This document shows, in pieces, positions 26,442 to 35,657 of a stretch of DNA of 64,000 nucleotides. Made by a program: the position numbers and the translations under genes. Numbering within the stretch: position 1 is the first letter of the stretch; each line of letters starts with the position of its first letter. Below the pieces are notes generated by a model. It had not been told where the DNA came from. It did not search any database and saw nothing but the letters and a program-made list of their open reading frames with translations. This DNA comes from Gammaproteobacteria bacterium (GTDB taxonomy: Bacteria; Pseudomonadota; Gammaproteobacteria; Nevskiales; Nevskiaceae). Location of the stretch: assembly GCA_022599775.1 (NCBI GenBank), contig JAHZLQ010000068.1:186001-250000 (forward strand). Reading direction: 5' to 3'.

Positions 26442-28490
26442 TCAGTAAATCAGTTTGATGCCTGCATAGACCGTGCGTCCCGGTCCCGGCTCGTAGTAGC
26501 GGCCGAAGCTGGCGTTGATGCGCAGATTGTCGTAATACTCGCGATCGAACAGATTGTCGATACCGGCGTAGGGCTCGATGCGCAGATGGCTCAGCGGCAG
26601 GCTCGCGGCGACACGCAGATTGCTCAGCGCCACGCCGTTTGCGCGCTGGGTGTTGGCATCGTCCGCCTCGTAATGATCGTAGGCGACCACGTTGACACGC
26701 GCACTCCAGATTCCGTGCGCCCAGGCCAGTTCGGCGAAGCCCTGATGACGCGGCAGGCCGGGCACGGTGTTGCCGGCGTAGTCGACACCGTCCAACGTGT
26801 ATTCGTCGAAGCGGTTGCGCGACCAGGTGTAGGCGAGACTGAGCTGCCAGGCGCTCGACAGGCGCCAGTCCAGCGAAGCCTCGACGCCATCGCGACTCGA
26901 ACGACCGGCGTTGCGATAATAGGTACGTCCGGACTGGCCCTCGATTTCGTAGGACAGCAGTTCGTCGTCGAGTTCGATGTTGTACAGCGCCAGCTCGTAA
27001 CGGAATGCGCCGCCGCGGCCCTTGAACCCGAGTTCGCGATTGAGCGCATGCGCGGCTTCGAGATCGCGATTGAAGCCACCGCCGTCCGGGTTGGCCAGTT
27101 CATTGATCGTCGGTGATTCGAAGGAATCGCTGAGACGCAGATAGAGACGGTGCTGGCTGGCAATCGCATACTCGAGTCCGCCCGACAGGCTCCATTCGTG
27201 CAGCGTGCGACTACCGCCGTCATCGCCGTCCGACTCGAAACGGTCGTCGACCGCCAGCTTGAGTCGGTCGTAACGGACACCGGCACTGGCGCTGAATCCG
27301 CCGCCCAGCTCGACCTCGCCTTCGCCGAACAAACCGGCGCCGTCAGCCTTCTCGCGCTGATGCAGGGTCTCGGCACCGCGCAGGCCACCCTCGCCGTTGT
27401 CGTAGCGATGCCGGTCGTCGCGCTGCGCTTCCAGGTCCAGCCCCACACTCCATTGCTGCGCCAGACCAAACAATTGGCTACGCCGTGTGTACTGCGCGCC
27501 GGCACCACCGAAATCACGGTCGAACGCGCTTTGGCCACTGCCGCTGAACGGCAGGCGATTGGCGAATTCCCGCTGGCCGGCGTACAGCCAGAGCCGGTAG
27601 CCGGCCAGTTCCGACAGCGGCGCATCCCAGGCGGCCGACACCCGCTGCTGCCGGATCGTCTCGCCGGCGTCGTAGAGCAGGTTATTGGGTGCCGCCTGAC
27701 TGCGATCGGCCTGGACTTCACCGGCATTGAGCCCACCGGGATCGAGGCTTTCGTTGTCGATCGCGTTGAGAATGAGACGCAGGTTTCCCGCCGCGCCCTG
27801 ATAGCGCAGCTTGCCGCTGAAGGCATCGGATTCGCCGCGCCCTTGCGCACGCGGGCCGTCGCTGCGCAAGCGACTGTAGGCGCCCAGTCCGCTCCAGTGG
27901 CCGGCCGTGCCGCCGGCGCTGGCACGCTGGCCGCGATAGCCGAGTTCACCGCCGGACAGGTCGAGACTGGCGCCAAAATCGGGCGGCGGTTCGCGCGTCG
28001 TCAGCGCCAGCACACCACCGGCAGCATTGCCATACAGGGTGGACGCCGGCCCGCGAATGACTTCCACGCGATCGACCAGCGACAGATCGAAACCATCGAG
28101 TTCGGTCTGTCCATCCGGCAGGGTCAGCGGCACACCGTCGACCAGCACGCGGATACCGCGCACACCGAAGCTGGCGCGCGCGCCGAAGCCGCGAATCGAA
28201 AGGCGCAGTCCCTGCGAGAAGTTGTACTGGTTCTGTGCGAACACGCCGGGCACGCGCTGCAGCGATTCGGCCAGGCTCAAGGCGCGATCCGCCGTCAGGT
28301 CCGCGGCATCGACCGAGGTGATCGCGGTGCCTGCATCCAGCCAGCCACTGTCGACGCGCTGAGCATGAACCTCGACCGGCGCCAGCTCGGCCGGTGGGGA
28401 AGCGGTCTGCGCGTAGGCCGACGAGACCGAAAGCAGCACCAGCAATGCCGAACGCGCAGCGATCGCCCGCGGCGATTTTCCGATTTCCAT
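26442..28490 (-). CDS. TonB-dependent receptor (siderophore-type)
   Basis: 682 residues from the ATG at 28490 (GGGAG upstream). Signal peptide SALLVLLSVSSAYAQ; TonB-box region LAPVEVHAQRVDSG. The plug has LAESLQRVPGVFAQNQ, RLSIRGFGARASFGVRGIRVLVDG and VDRVEVIRGPASTLYGNAAGGVLALTT. The barrel includes DNLFDREYYDNLRINASFGRYYEPGPGRTVYAGIKLIY, the classical C-terminal TonB-dependent receptor motif. It resembles siderophore/vitamin B12-type receptors. No Fur box was confidently recognised. Upstream lies the fasciclin gene on the same strand. Confidence 0.95.
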   Translation of the reverse strand: MEIGKSPRAIAARSALLVLLSVSSAYAQTASPPAELAPVEVHAQRVDSGWLDAGTAITSVDAADLTADRALSLAESLQRVPGVFAQNQYNFSQGLRLSIRGFGARASFGVRGIRVLVDGVPLTLPDGQTELDGFDLSLVDRVEVIRGPASTLYGNAAGGVLALTTREPPPDFGASLDLSGGELGYRGQRASAGGTAGHWSGLGAYSRLRSDGPRAQGRGESDAFSGKLRYQGAAGNLRLILNAIDNESLDPGGLNAGEVQADRSQAAPNNLLYDAGETIRQQRVSAAWDAPLSELAGYRLWLYAGQREFANRLPFSGSGQSAFDRDFGGAGAQYTRRSQLFGLAQQWSVGLDLEAQRDDRHRYDNGEGGLRGAETLHQREKADGAGLFGEGEVELGGGFSASAGVRYDRLKLAVDDRFESDGDDGGSRTLHEWSLSGGLEYAIASQHRLYLRLSDSFESPTINELANPDGGGFNRDLEAAHALNRELGFKGRGGAFRYELALYNIELDDELLSYEIEGQSGRTYYRNAGRSSRDGVEASLDWRLSSAWQLSLAYTWSRNRFDEYTLDGVDYAGNTVPGLPRHQGFAELAWAHGIWSARVNVVAYDHYEADDANTQRANGVALSNLRVAASLPLSHLRIEPYAGIDNLFDREYYDNLRINASFGRYYEPGPGRTVYAGIKLIY

Positions 28491-28618
28491 GAGTCTCCCA
28501 AGACGCACCGGAACGTGTCATGCCCTCGACACGCATCAAGATCGCGCGGCATTACAACGGACACCTCGGCCGATGTCCATTCGCGCTTTGGGAGCCTTGC
28601 CGCGACTGGCGGCGTGAT

Positions 28619-29164
28619 TTACCGCGCGGCGTAGGGCATCAGCACATCGTCGACCAGATACAGCGTGCCGTTTTCGGCCTGCAGCGTCTGCACCACGTTG
28701 ACGCGCTGATTGACGCGCAGACCGGTGCGTGCCGGGCGATGGTCGCTGATCAGCGACACCGGCATGGTCTGCAGGCCGCCGATCTGCAAGGGCCAGCCGA
28801 TCAGGCTGCTGTAGGTGCCTCCGGCCAGAATGTCGCTGATTCGGCGCGGCACGATGTGATAGCTCAGCAGGGCTTTCATGCGCGCGCCGTCCACCATCAA
28901 CGCGTCTCGCATCGGAATCGGCAGGCGCATGAAGGCGTCATTGGTCGGCGCAAACACCGTCAGGGAAGCCGCCCGGTTCAGGGTATCGTCGAGTCGGGCG
29001 GCCTGCATTTCGGCCACGAACTGGGTGAGCTGATCGCTGGACGCGGCCACCTCTAACAAGGTGTCGGCGCGTGCAGTGTTGGCGGCGAATGCCATCGGCA
29101 GCGCCATCGCGAGCAGCCTGCATGTGTGGCTTGCGCGATTTTTGACCCTGATGATTCCGCTCAT
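28619..29164 (-). CDS. Secreted fasciclin (FAS1) domain protein
   Basis: 181 residues from the ATG at 29164. Signal peptide LLAMALPMAFAANTARA, then one FAS1 domain with TLLEVAASSDQLTQFVAEMQ, LDDTLNRAASLTVFAPTNDAFMRLP (H1 motif), LLSYHIVPRRIS (YH motif) and a terminal GTLYLVDDVLMP (H2 motif). Extracytoplasmic adhesion-like or ligand-binding protein; bacterial FAS1 roles are mostly unknown. Stand-alone, followed 128 bases later by the TonB receptor gene. Confidence 0.92.
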   Translation of the reverse strand: MSGIIRVKNRASHTCRLLAMALPMAFAANTARADTLLEVAASSDQLTQFVAEMQAARLDDTLNRAASLTVFAPTNDAFMRLPIPMRDALMVDGARMKALLSYHIVPRRISDILAGGTYSSLIGWPLQIGGLQTMPVSLISDHRPARTGLRVNQRVNVVQTLQAENGTLYLVDDVLMPYAAR

Positions 29165-29245
29165 GATCCGCCCCTCAAGATGCGGGGAGCCAGCCCCCTG
29201 CACTTCGCTTGAAACCAAGCTTAGACGGGGCTTCCCGGCCGGCCG

Positions 29246-29278
29246 CTGAACGGCAGGCGGGCAGCCGGCGCCGTTCAG
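29246..29278. terminator. Hairpin at the 3' end of the aconitase gene
   Basis: Nine-base perfect inverted repeat CTGAACGGC (29246-29254) / GCCGTTCAG (29270-29278), overlapping the aconitase stop codon. It has no poly-T tract, so it is a possible weak terminator, Rho-dependent end or mRNA-stabilising stem rather than a classical intrinsic terminator. Confidence 0.45.
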
Positions 29279-31227
29279 GCCGCCAGTTCCTCGCGCATCA
29301 GATTGAGCAGACCACCGCGCAGGATCATTGCGATCTGCCGCTCGCTGAGAGCGTGTTCGAGCGCGTAGTCCTGGTCACGTGTGTGGTTGTGCAGTGTCAG
29401 ACGGGTCTCGCCGCTTTCGAGTGCCGCGCGCACAGCCTCGAGGTGAAGCTCGTCGCCCTGCTGCAGCTTGTCGTAGTCCTGCGGGTCTGCGAATTGCAGT
29501 GGCAGGATTCCGAAATTGCAGAGGTTCTGCCAGTGAATGCGCGCGAAACCCTTGGCCAGCACGGCGCGCACACCAAGATAGCGCGGCGCCAGGGCCGCAT
29601 GTTCGCGACTCGAACCCTGCCCGTAGTTGTCGCCACCGATCAGGAACGAGGCCGCACCGCGATCCCGCGCTTCCTCGGCGCGCTTCGGGAAACTGCCGTC
29701 CACGGCGGCGAAGACGAACCGGCTGATCGCCGGGATGTTGCTGCGAAACGGCAACACGCGGGATCCCGCCGGCATGATTTCGTCGGTCGATACGTCATCA
29801 CCAACCTTGAGCAGCGCCGGACCCCGCAGGGCATCCGGCAGGGCTTCGGCGTCCGGCAGCGGCACGATGTTCGGGCCCATTTCAAGGTCGGAACCGGCAT
29901 CCTGATCCTCCGGTTCGATCACGCCCAGCGTGCTCAGGCGCAGGCGTTCCGGTTCCACGACTTTGGGGTATGGCCTGTCCAGCGTGCGCGGGTCGGTGAT
30001 CGTTCCGCTCAGCGCCGACGCCGCCGCCGTCTCGGGACTGCACAGGTAGACCTGGTCTTCCTCGGTACCGGATCGGCCCGGGAAATTGCGCGGCACGGTA
30101 CGCAGGCTGATACGCCCCGACGCCGGCGCCTGACCCATGCCGATGCAGCCGTTGCAGCCGGTCTGGTGCAGGCGCGCACCCGCGTGAATCAGGGTGTTGA
30201 GCAGACCCATTTCGGACAGATTTTCGAGAATCTGCCGACTCGCCGGATTGATATCGAACGAGACGCGGTCGTGGACCGAGCGGCCATCCACGATCATCGC
30301 CGCCACGGCGAGATCGCGCAGTCCCGGATTCGCGGACGAACCGATGTAGCACTGGTAGACCTCGCGACCGGCTACCTCCGCCACCGGCACCACCTTGCCG
30401 GGGCTGCTCGGCAAGGCGATCAGCGGTTCGAGCGTGGACAGGTCGATCTCGTCGTGCTCGTCGTAGTCGGCATTCTCGTCCGCCGCCAAGGCCTCGAACT
30501 GATCTTCGCGACCTTGGCTCGCCAGAAACCGTCGTACCGCATCGTCCGCCGGAAACACCGTGGCGGTCGCCCCGAGTTCGGCGCCCATGTTGGCGATCAC
30601 GTGGCGGTCCATCGCGCTGAGATGGGCCAGACCCGGTCCGTGGTACTCGATGATGCGGCCAATGCCGCCGTCCACATCGTGGCGGCGCAGCATCTCCAGA
30701 ATCACATCCTTGGCGCTGACCCAGTCCGGCAACCGGCCGCTGAGCCTCACACCCATGATCTTCGGCATCTTCAGGTAGAACGGCCTGCCGGCCATTGCCA
30801 GCGCGACTTCGAGACCGCCGGCGCCGATCGCCAGCATGCCCATGGAGCCGGCTGCGCAGCTGTGGCTGTCCGAACCCAGCAGCGTACGGCCGGGTCGACC
30901 GAAGCGTTCCATGTGCACGGCGTGACTGACACCGGTGCCGGGGCGGCTGAACCACACGCCGAAACGCCGGCAGGCGCTGCGCAGAAACAGATGATCATCC
31001 GGATTCTTGAAGTCGGTCTGCAGCAGGTTGTGATCGACGTACTGCGCCGAAACCTCGGTGCGCACGCGGCCCACCTTCATCGCCTCGAATTCCTGCATCA
31101 CCAGTGTGCCGGTGGCATCCTGCGTCAGGGTCTGGTCGATCCTGATCGCGATGCTTTGGCCGGCAATCGTCTCGCCTTCGACGAGATGGGATTCGATGAG
31201 CTTGCGGGCGAGATTGAGCTTGGACAT
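29275..31227 (-). CDS. Aconitate hydratase, compact (Aquifex-type)
   Basis: 650-residue [4Fe-4S] aconitase interconverting citrate and isocitrate. Start at the ATG 31227 (MSKLNLARKLIESHLVEGE). Cluster ligands lie in GSDSHSCAAGSMG and QTGCNGCIGMGQAP (CxxC). Other landmarks: IGSSANPGLRDL, CSPETAAASALSGTITDPR and, in the swivel domain, LIGGDNYGQGSSREHAAL. About 240 residues shorter than gammaproteobacterial AcnA (~890) or AcnB (~860), but it matches the shorter aconitase group described from Aquifex and some deltaproteobacteria. An isopropylmalate/homoaconitase-like role is less likely because both domains are fused. Confidence 0.9.
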   Translation of the reverse strand: MSKLNLARKLIESHLVEGETIAGQSIAIRIDQTLTQDATGTLVMQEFEAMKVGRVRTEVSAQYVDHNLLQTDFKNPDDHLFLRSACRRFGVWFSRPGTGVSHAVHMERFGRPGRTLLGSDSHSCAAGSMGMLAIGAGGLEVALAMAGRPFYLKMPKIMGVRLSGRLPDWVSAKDVILEMLRRHDVDGGIGRIIEYHGPGLAHLSAMDRHVIANMGAELGATATVFPADDAVRRFLASQGREDQFEALAADENADYDEHDEIDLSTLEPLIALPSSPGKVVPVAEVAGREVYQCYIGSSANPGLRDLAVAAMIVDGRSVHDRVSFDINPASRQILENLSEMGLLNTLIHAGARLHQTGCNGCIGMGQAPASGRISLRTVPRNFPGRSGTEEDQVYLCSPETAAASALSGTITDPRTLDRPYPKVVEPERLRLSTLGVIEPEDQDAGSDLEMGPNIVPLPDAEALPDALRGPALLKVGDDVSTDEIMPAGSRVLPFRSNIPAISRFVFAAVDGSFPKRAEEARDRGAASFLIGGDNYGQGSSREHAALAPRYLGVRAVLAKGFARIHWQNLCNFGILPLQFADPQDYDKLQQGDELHLEAVRAALESGETRLTLHNHTRDQDYALEHALSERQIAMILRGGLLNLMREELAA

Positions 31228-31268
31228 GGGTGGCTCCCCAGGGTGCCCGCTCCATGAGACACCCGAGG

Positions 31269-32174
31269 CTATGAATCCGCCGTGAATTTCGCCGACGCCT
31301 GGCGTCGGCGCGGCCGCCAGGTCATCAGGGGATGTGCGAAAACGGCGCCCAGCACGATGGCGAGCCCGCCGTAGAACGCCAGCCCCAATTCGTGCTGCTC
31401 GCCGAACAGCAGCATCGCCAGCACGATGGCATACAAGGGCTCCAGGTTGACCGCGAGCTGCGCGCCGAAGGCCGACAATTCGCGCAAGGCGACCAGCGAC
31501 AGCGTGAACGGCAGCAAGGTGCAGCCCAGTGCCAGCACCAGCAGCAGCACGAAATCGCGACCATCCGGAACAGCGAATGCCGGACCCGGCAACAGCGGCG
31601 CCAGCAGCGTCAGGAACAGCGCGCCGCCGGCAAGCTCGATCGCGGTGACGACCACGGCATCGGCGCGCATCACATAGCGTTTGTTGAGCGCGCCGAATAC
31701 CGCATCGAGCAGAGCCGAGAGCGCACCGACCAAGACGCCCAGGCGCATGTCGGCCGCGATCCCGCCGACCACCAGGGCCACGCCGGGCACCACGGCGATT
31801 CCGAGCAGAACCTCGCGTGCATCGAAGCGACGCCGAGCCACCCTGGGCTCGATCAAGGCCAGGAGCACCGGCGCCAGCGCGATGCAGGTGACCCCCACCG
31901 AGGCATTGGAAAGCTTGATCGCGGCGTAGAAGGTCAGCCAGTGCAGCGACACCACCGCGCCGATGCCGGCGTAAATCGCGATCAGGCGCGCAGGCATCGC
32001 CACCAGCCCGCGCCAGACCCGTGGCCACAACGCCAATGCCGCGACCACGATCCACATCCGCCACCACACCAGGGACAGCGCCGGCAGGCTGATCAGCTTG
32101 CCCAAGATCGCGGTGAATCCCCACAACACGACGCAGATGTGGATCTGAAACTGTGCGCGCGCGTGTGGACTCAT
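31269..32174 (-). CDS. EamA/DMT-family transporter
   Basis: 301 residues with about ten transmembrane segments in two EamA repeats: the first begins FQIHICVVLWGFTAILGKLISLPALSLVWWRM, the second near LGVLVGALSALLDAVFGALNKRYV. The motif LAVNLEPLYAIVLAMLLFGEQ is typical of DMT permeases. The substrate may be amino acids, metabolites or solutes and is unknown. It lies 41 bases upstream of the aconitase gene on the same strand, so joint transcription is likely. Confidence 0.9.
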   Translation of the reverse strand: MSPHARAQFQIHICVVLWGFTAILGKLISLPALSLVWWRMWIVVAALALWPRVWRGLVAMPARLIAIYAGIGAVVSLHWLTFYAAIKLSNASVGVTCIALAPVLLALIEPRVARRRFDAREVLLGIAVVPGVALVVGGIAADMRLGVLVGALSALLDAVFGALNKRYVMRADAVVVTAIELAGGALFLTLLAPLLPGPAFAVPDGRDFVLLLVLALGCTLLPFTLSLVALRELSAFGAQLAVNLEPLYAIVLAMLLFGEQHELGLAFYGGLAIVLGAVFAHPLMTWRPRRRQASAKFTADS

Positions 32175-32234
32175 GAAACGGCTGCGGTCGATCGGGCGCG
32201 CAGCTTGCCGACTCTGGCCGGATTTGGGAATGAT

Positions 32235-34289
32235 TCAGCCGACGTGACGCACCGACCGCCCCGCGATGGCCGCGACAATCGGGATCAGGCGAACCCGCTC
32301 GACCGGCTTTGCCACGTGCCCCTGATAACCTTCGAGCAGCGCCTTTGCGCGGTCGAGGTCGCGCACGTAGGCGGTGACGGCAATAGCCGGCACCATGCCG
32401 CCGGCCTCGGCCGTGCGAGAACGGATCTGGCGAATCAGGGCATAGCCGTCCTCGCCCGGCATGCTGATGTCGCTGAGCAGCACGTGCGGTGCTGCGGTAT
32501 CGAACTGCGAAAGCGCCTCGGCCACCGAGGCCGCCAGACGCACCCGCGCGCCACTGTCTTCGAGCATGCGTTTCAGGACTGCGCGCGCGTCGGCCTCGTC
32601 GTCCACGACCAGCACGTCCAGGCCTTCAAGCAGGGTCGTCGGGCTGACCTCGGAGCCGATGGCTTCGGCGGGCTCGGATGGCCGCGCCACCAATCCCAGT
32701 TCGTATTCGAAGGCAGTCAGGTCACGCGGCAGCACCACCCGGAAGCAGGCGCCGTGACCCAGGCCCTCACTCTCGGCGACGATGCGGCCGCCATGCAGTT
32801 CGACGATCTGCTTGGCGATCGACAGCCCCAGGCCAAGCCCGCCGTAACGGCGCGTGGTGGAACCATCGGCCTGACGGAAGCGATCGAAGATGAACGGCAG
32901 CGCCGAACGCGGAATGCCATCGCCACTGTCCTCCACAGTGATTTCGGCCGTGGCGCTGTGGGTCACGGTCCTCACCTGCACGCGACCGCCCGGCGGAGTG
33001 AACTTGATGGCGTTGCTGACCAGATTCCAGAAAACCTGCTTGAGTCGCGTGGCGTCTCCGGAAACCCAGCACGCGGTCTGGTCGAAGTCGGTCTCGATTC
33101 GCAGTGCCTTGTCGTGGGCCGAGGGGCGCAGGGCTTCGATGCATTCGGTCAGCAGTCGCGCCACATCAAGCTGCTCGTGCACCAGTTGCAACTTGCCGGA
33201 GATGACGCGGCTCATGTCCAGCATGTCGTTGATGATGGCGTTTTGCGCCCGCGCGTTGCGCTCGATGGTCTCCAGACCTTCGCGCAGTTCGCCCTGCGCC
33301 CCCATCGCCAGAATCTGAGCCCAGCCGGTGATGGCGTTGAGGGGCGTACGCAGCTCGTGGCTCAGCATCGCCAGAAAATCGTCCTTCATGCGGCTGGCGC
33401 GCTCGGCCTCGGCACGCGCCGACCGTTCCGATTCGAGCAGGTATTCGCGCTCCTGCTCCACCCGCTTGCGCTGCGAGATGTCCATGGTGACACCATCGAA
33501 CCGGGTCGGCTCGCCGTTGTCGTCGCGGTAGCCGCGGCCGATGGCGCGCAGCCAGCGGAAGCGACCATCCGGCGCGACGGTCCGGTATTCGATGTCGTAA
33601 TTCTCGCCTCGGTAAACCGCCGCGTTCACGGCCTCGCGCGCAGCTTCGCGGTCATCCGGATGCAGACGCGCATAGAACAGGTCGAAATCGACTTCTGCGT
33701 CCGGTGCCAGCCAGAAGTGTTCCTTGCACTTGGCGTTCCAGACGATCCGTCCCATCGGCATCGGGCAGTAGAACGTGCCCAATTCCGCCGCATCCACTGC
33801 CAGTCCGAGGCGTTCCTCGCTTTTGAGGTACTCGCTCTGAATCCGCTTCTGCTCGCTGATATCGCGTGACACCACCAGCAGGTGAGCCGGCAGCGCGTCC
33901 GAGGCCGGCAACAGCGATACCGTGACATCCCACCACACCGGCGGCCGTTCACCAACACTGCGCAGCGCTTCGAAACGTGCGGTTTCGCCGCGACGGGCGC
34001 GCTCCAAGGCGGAGGCGGCGCATTCACGCTCCTTCGGCGCCCACAAGTGGGTCCAGTCCTGGCCCAGCAGCGCCGAGGCCTGATCCACGCCGAGCGCGCG
34101 GCAGGCTGATTCGTTGATCAGCACCAGCCGCCCCTGAAGGTCGAGCACCTTGATATTGTCGCGATGGCCCGCGATCAGGCGATGGGCGATGGCGCTGACA
34201 TAGAGCGCATCTCCGCGCACGTCGGCGGGCGACGTGGCCGACGGCGCCACATCCCCGGTATGGTCCGATAGCTGGCCCAAGCTATCCAT
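32235..34289 (-). CDS. PAS-PAS hybrid histidine kinase with C-terminal receiver
   Basis: 684 residues from the ATG at 34289 (a GTG at 34301 with a better GGGGGCGGAA is an alternative). Domains in order: PAS (~30-145, IKVLDLQGRLVLINESACRALG), PAS/PAC (~155-280, PDGRFRWLRAIGRGYRDDNG), HisKA with phospho-His in DFLAMLSHELRTPLNA (~312), HATPase_c (FWNLVSNAIKFTPPGGRVQV, DSGDGIP, GGLGLGLSIAKQI), and a receiver with phospho-Asp near 606 (VLLSDISMPGEDGY). No transmembrane segment, so a cytoplasmic sensor. No DNA-binding response regulator is adjacent. Confidence 0.94.
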   Translation of the reverse strand: MDSLGQLSDHTGDVAPSATSPADVRGDALYVSAIAHRLIAGHRDNIKVLDLQGRLVLINESACRALGVDQASALLGQDWTHLWAPKERECAASALERARRGETARFEALRSVGERPPVWWDVTVSLLPASDALPAHLLVVSRDISEQKRIQSEYLKSEERLGLAVDAAELGTFYCPMPMGRIVWNAKCKEHFWLAPDAEVDFDLFYARLHPDDREAAREAVNAAVYRGENYDIEYRTVAPDGRFRWLRAIGRGYRDDNGEPTRFDGVTMDISQRKRVEQEREYLLESERSARAEAERASRMKDDFLAMLSHELRTPLNAITGWAQILAMGAQGELREGLETIERNARAQNAIINDMLDMSRVISGKLQLVHEQLDVARLLTECIEALRPSAHDKALRIETDFDQTACWVSGDATRLKQVFWNLVSNAIKFTPPGGRVQVRTVTHSATAEITVEDSGDGIPRSALPFIFDRFRQADGSTTRRYGGLGLGLSIAKQIVELHGGRIVAESEGLGHGACFRVVLPRDLTAFEYELGLVARPSEPAEAIGSEVSPTTLLEGLDVLVVDDEADARAVLKRMLEDSGARVRLAASVAEALSQFDTAAPHVLLSDISMPGEDGYALIRQIRSRTAEAGGMVPAIAVTAYVRDLDRAKALLEGYQGHVAKPVERVRLIPIVAAIAGRSVRHVG

Positions 34290-34542
34290 GCTGCGACTCA
34301 CGTTTCCGCCCCCGTAGCTGCTCCTGCAACCGCGTCCTGTACTGTGCTTCGGCCTCAAGGCATGCGACGTTCCATGCCCGTCGGCTGACGTTAGCGAAAG
34401 TCACGGCCCGCGTCGACAAAAAAGCACGGCTGCCCGCGCCTGTGCACAATGACACTTCCTCGTACGCTGGCGCGCGACAGATGCCGCCTCCGCACGCTCG
34501 CCCGCGTTCCAGCCTTTACCCAAACCTCCACGCCTGCACCCA

Positions 34543-34695
34543 ATGAACAAGGAAACGCTGCCGCCGAAGCCGCAACCACCGGTGGACTACGACTGCTGCG
34601 GCGGCGGTTGTGCCGACTGCGAGCTGACGCTGTATCTGCGTCGGCTATCCGAGTGGCAGCGCGTGCATGGCAATCGACCGGAACCCGCCGCATGA
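34543..34695 (+). CDS. Small cysteine-rich oxidoreductase-like domain protein
   Basis: 50 residues: MNKETLPPKPQPPVDYDCCG, then GGCADCELTLYLRRL and a polar tail. The Pro-rich start followed by DCCGGGCADC matches the oxidoreductase-like domain family, in which PPxPPxxxDCCxxGCxxC is conserved. Four cysteines in the pattern CC-x3-C-x2-C could bind a metal or take part in redox chemistry. The stop TGA overlaps the ATG of the DUF389 gene (ATGA), indicating translational coupling. Function unknown. Confidence 0.8.
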   Translation: MNKETLPPKPQPPVDYDCCGGGCADCELTLYLRRLSEWQRVHGNRPEPAA

Positions 34696-35657
34696 AGCTG
34701 ATCGAAGTGGTCGCCAGCCAACGCAGCCTGCCGACCGTGCAAGCGATCGCGGACAAGTACAAGGCTTACGATTTCCGTACCGGACCGATTGGTGAAGACG
34801 ACATGCGCGCGATGCGCATCCTCACCCGCGACGACAAGGTGCAGGCGGTGCTCGACGCGCTGCAGTCGATCCTCGGCGCGCAGCCTAGCGCGCGCGTGCT
34901 GGTGATTCCCGTCGATCTCACGATTCCGCAGCCGGACGAGGATTCAGCCACGATGGCGCGTGAAGCGCTCTATAACATGGTGGAGCGCAATGCGCGCCTC
35001 GACGGCAACTATCTGCTGCTGGTACTGCTGTCGACGATCGTGGCGGCAATCGGTCTGGTCGAGGACAGCGCCGCCGTGGTCATCGGCGCCATGGTCATCG
35101 CCCCGCTGCTGGGTCCGAACCTGGCGCTCGGTCTGGGCACCGCGCTCGGCGACCTCGAACTGATGCGCAAGGCGGTGCTGACCACCCTGGCGGGCGTGGC
35201 GCTGGCGGTGGCCCTGTCATTGCTGCTGGGTCTGCTGTGGCCGTTCACGGCGGATGCGCACGAGTTGCTGTCACGCACCGACGTCGGCATGGAGTCGCTG
35301 GCCCTGGCCCTGGCTTCCGGTGCCGCAGCGGCGCTGTCGCTGACCACCGGCCTGCCCAGCGTGCTGGTGGGCGTGATGGTTGCCGTGGCGCTGTTGCCGC
35401 CGGCAGCCGCACTGGGGCTGATGCTCGGTCATGGCGAAATCCGGCTCGCCACCGGCGCCGGGCTGTTGCTCGCGGTCAACATCGTCAGCATCAACCTGGC
35501 GTGCAAGCTGGTGTTCCTGCTCAAGGGCATTCGTCCGCGCGACTGGTGGGGCAAGGAAAAGGCGAAACGCGCGATGTGGATCTATCTGCTGGTCTGGCTG
35601 TTCACGCTGCTGGTGCTCGGCGTGATCATCGTTCAGCGCGACGCGTTGCCAACGTGA
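34692..35657 (+). CDS. DUF389 / TIGR00341-type membrane protein
   Basis: 321 residues. A soluble N-terminal ~105 residues (MKLIEVVASQRSLPTVQAIA) resembles a small regulatory fold. It is followed by six or seven transmembrane segments containing EDSAAVVIGAMVIAPLLGPNLALGLG, the DUF389 signature, and LPSVLVGVMVAVALLPPAAALGL. Family members are inner-membrane proteins of unknown transport role. ATGA-coupled to the upstream cysteine-rich peptide gene. Its 3' end overlaps the convergent BrkB-like gene by 25 bases. Confidence 0.92.
   Translation: MKLIEVVASQRSLPTVQAIADKYKAYDFRTGPIGEDDMRAMRILTRDDKVQAVLDALQSILGAQPSARVLVIPVDLTIPQPDEDSATMAREALYNMVERNARLDGNYLLLVLLSTIVAAIGLVEDSAAVVIGAMVIAPLLGPNLALGLGTALGDLELMRKAVLTTLAGVALAVALSLLLGLLWPFTADAHELLSRTDVGMESLALALASGAAAALSLTTGLPSVLVGVMVAVALLPPAAALGLMLGHGEIRLATGAGLLLAVNIVSINLACKLVFLLKGIRPRDWWGKEKAKRAMWIYLLVWLFTLLVLGVIIVQRDALPT

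Noticed and set aside
29275..32124. One 949-codon frame that seems to fuse an extra N-terminus to aconitase
   Set aside because: The upstream third overlaps the EamA transporter gene in another frame. The ATG at 31227 gives the family-consistent N-terminus, so there is no fusion.
31332..33869. Open frame of about 845 codons on the plus strand
   Set aside because: Antisense to the EamA transporter and histidine kinase genes; low-complexity His/Gln/Arg translation, no motif.
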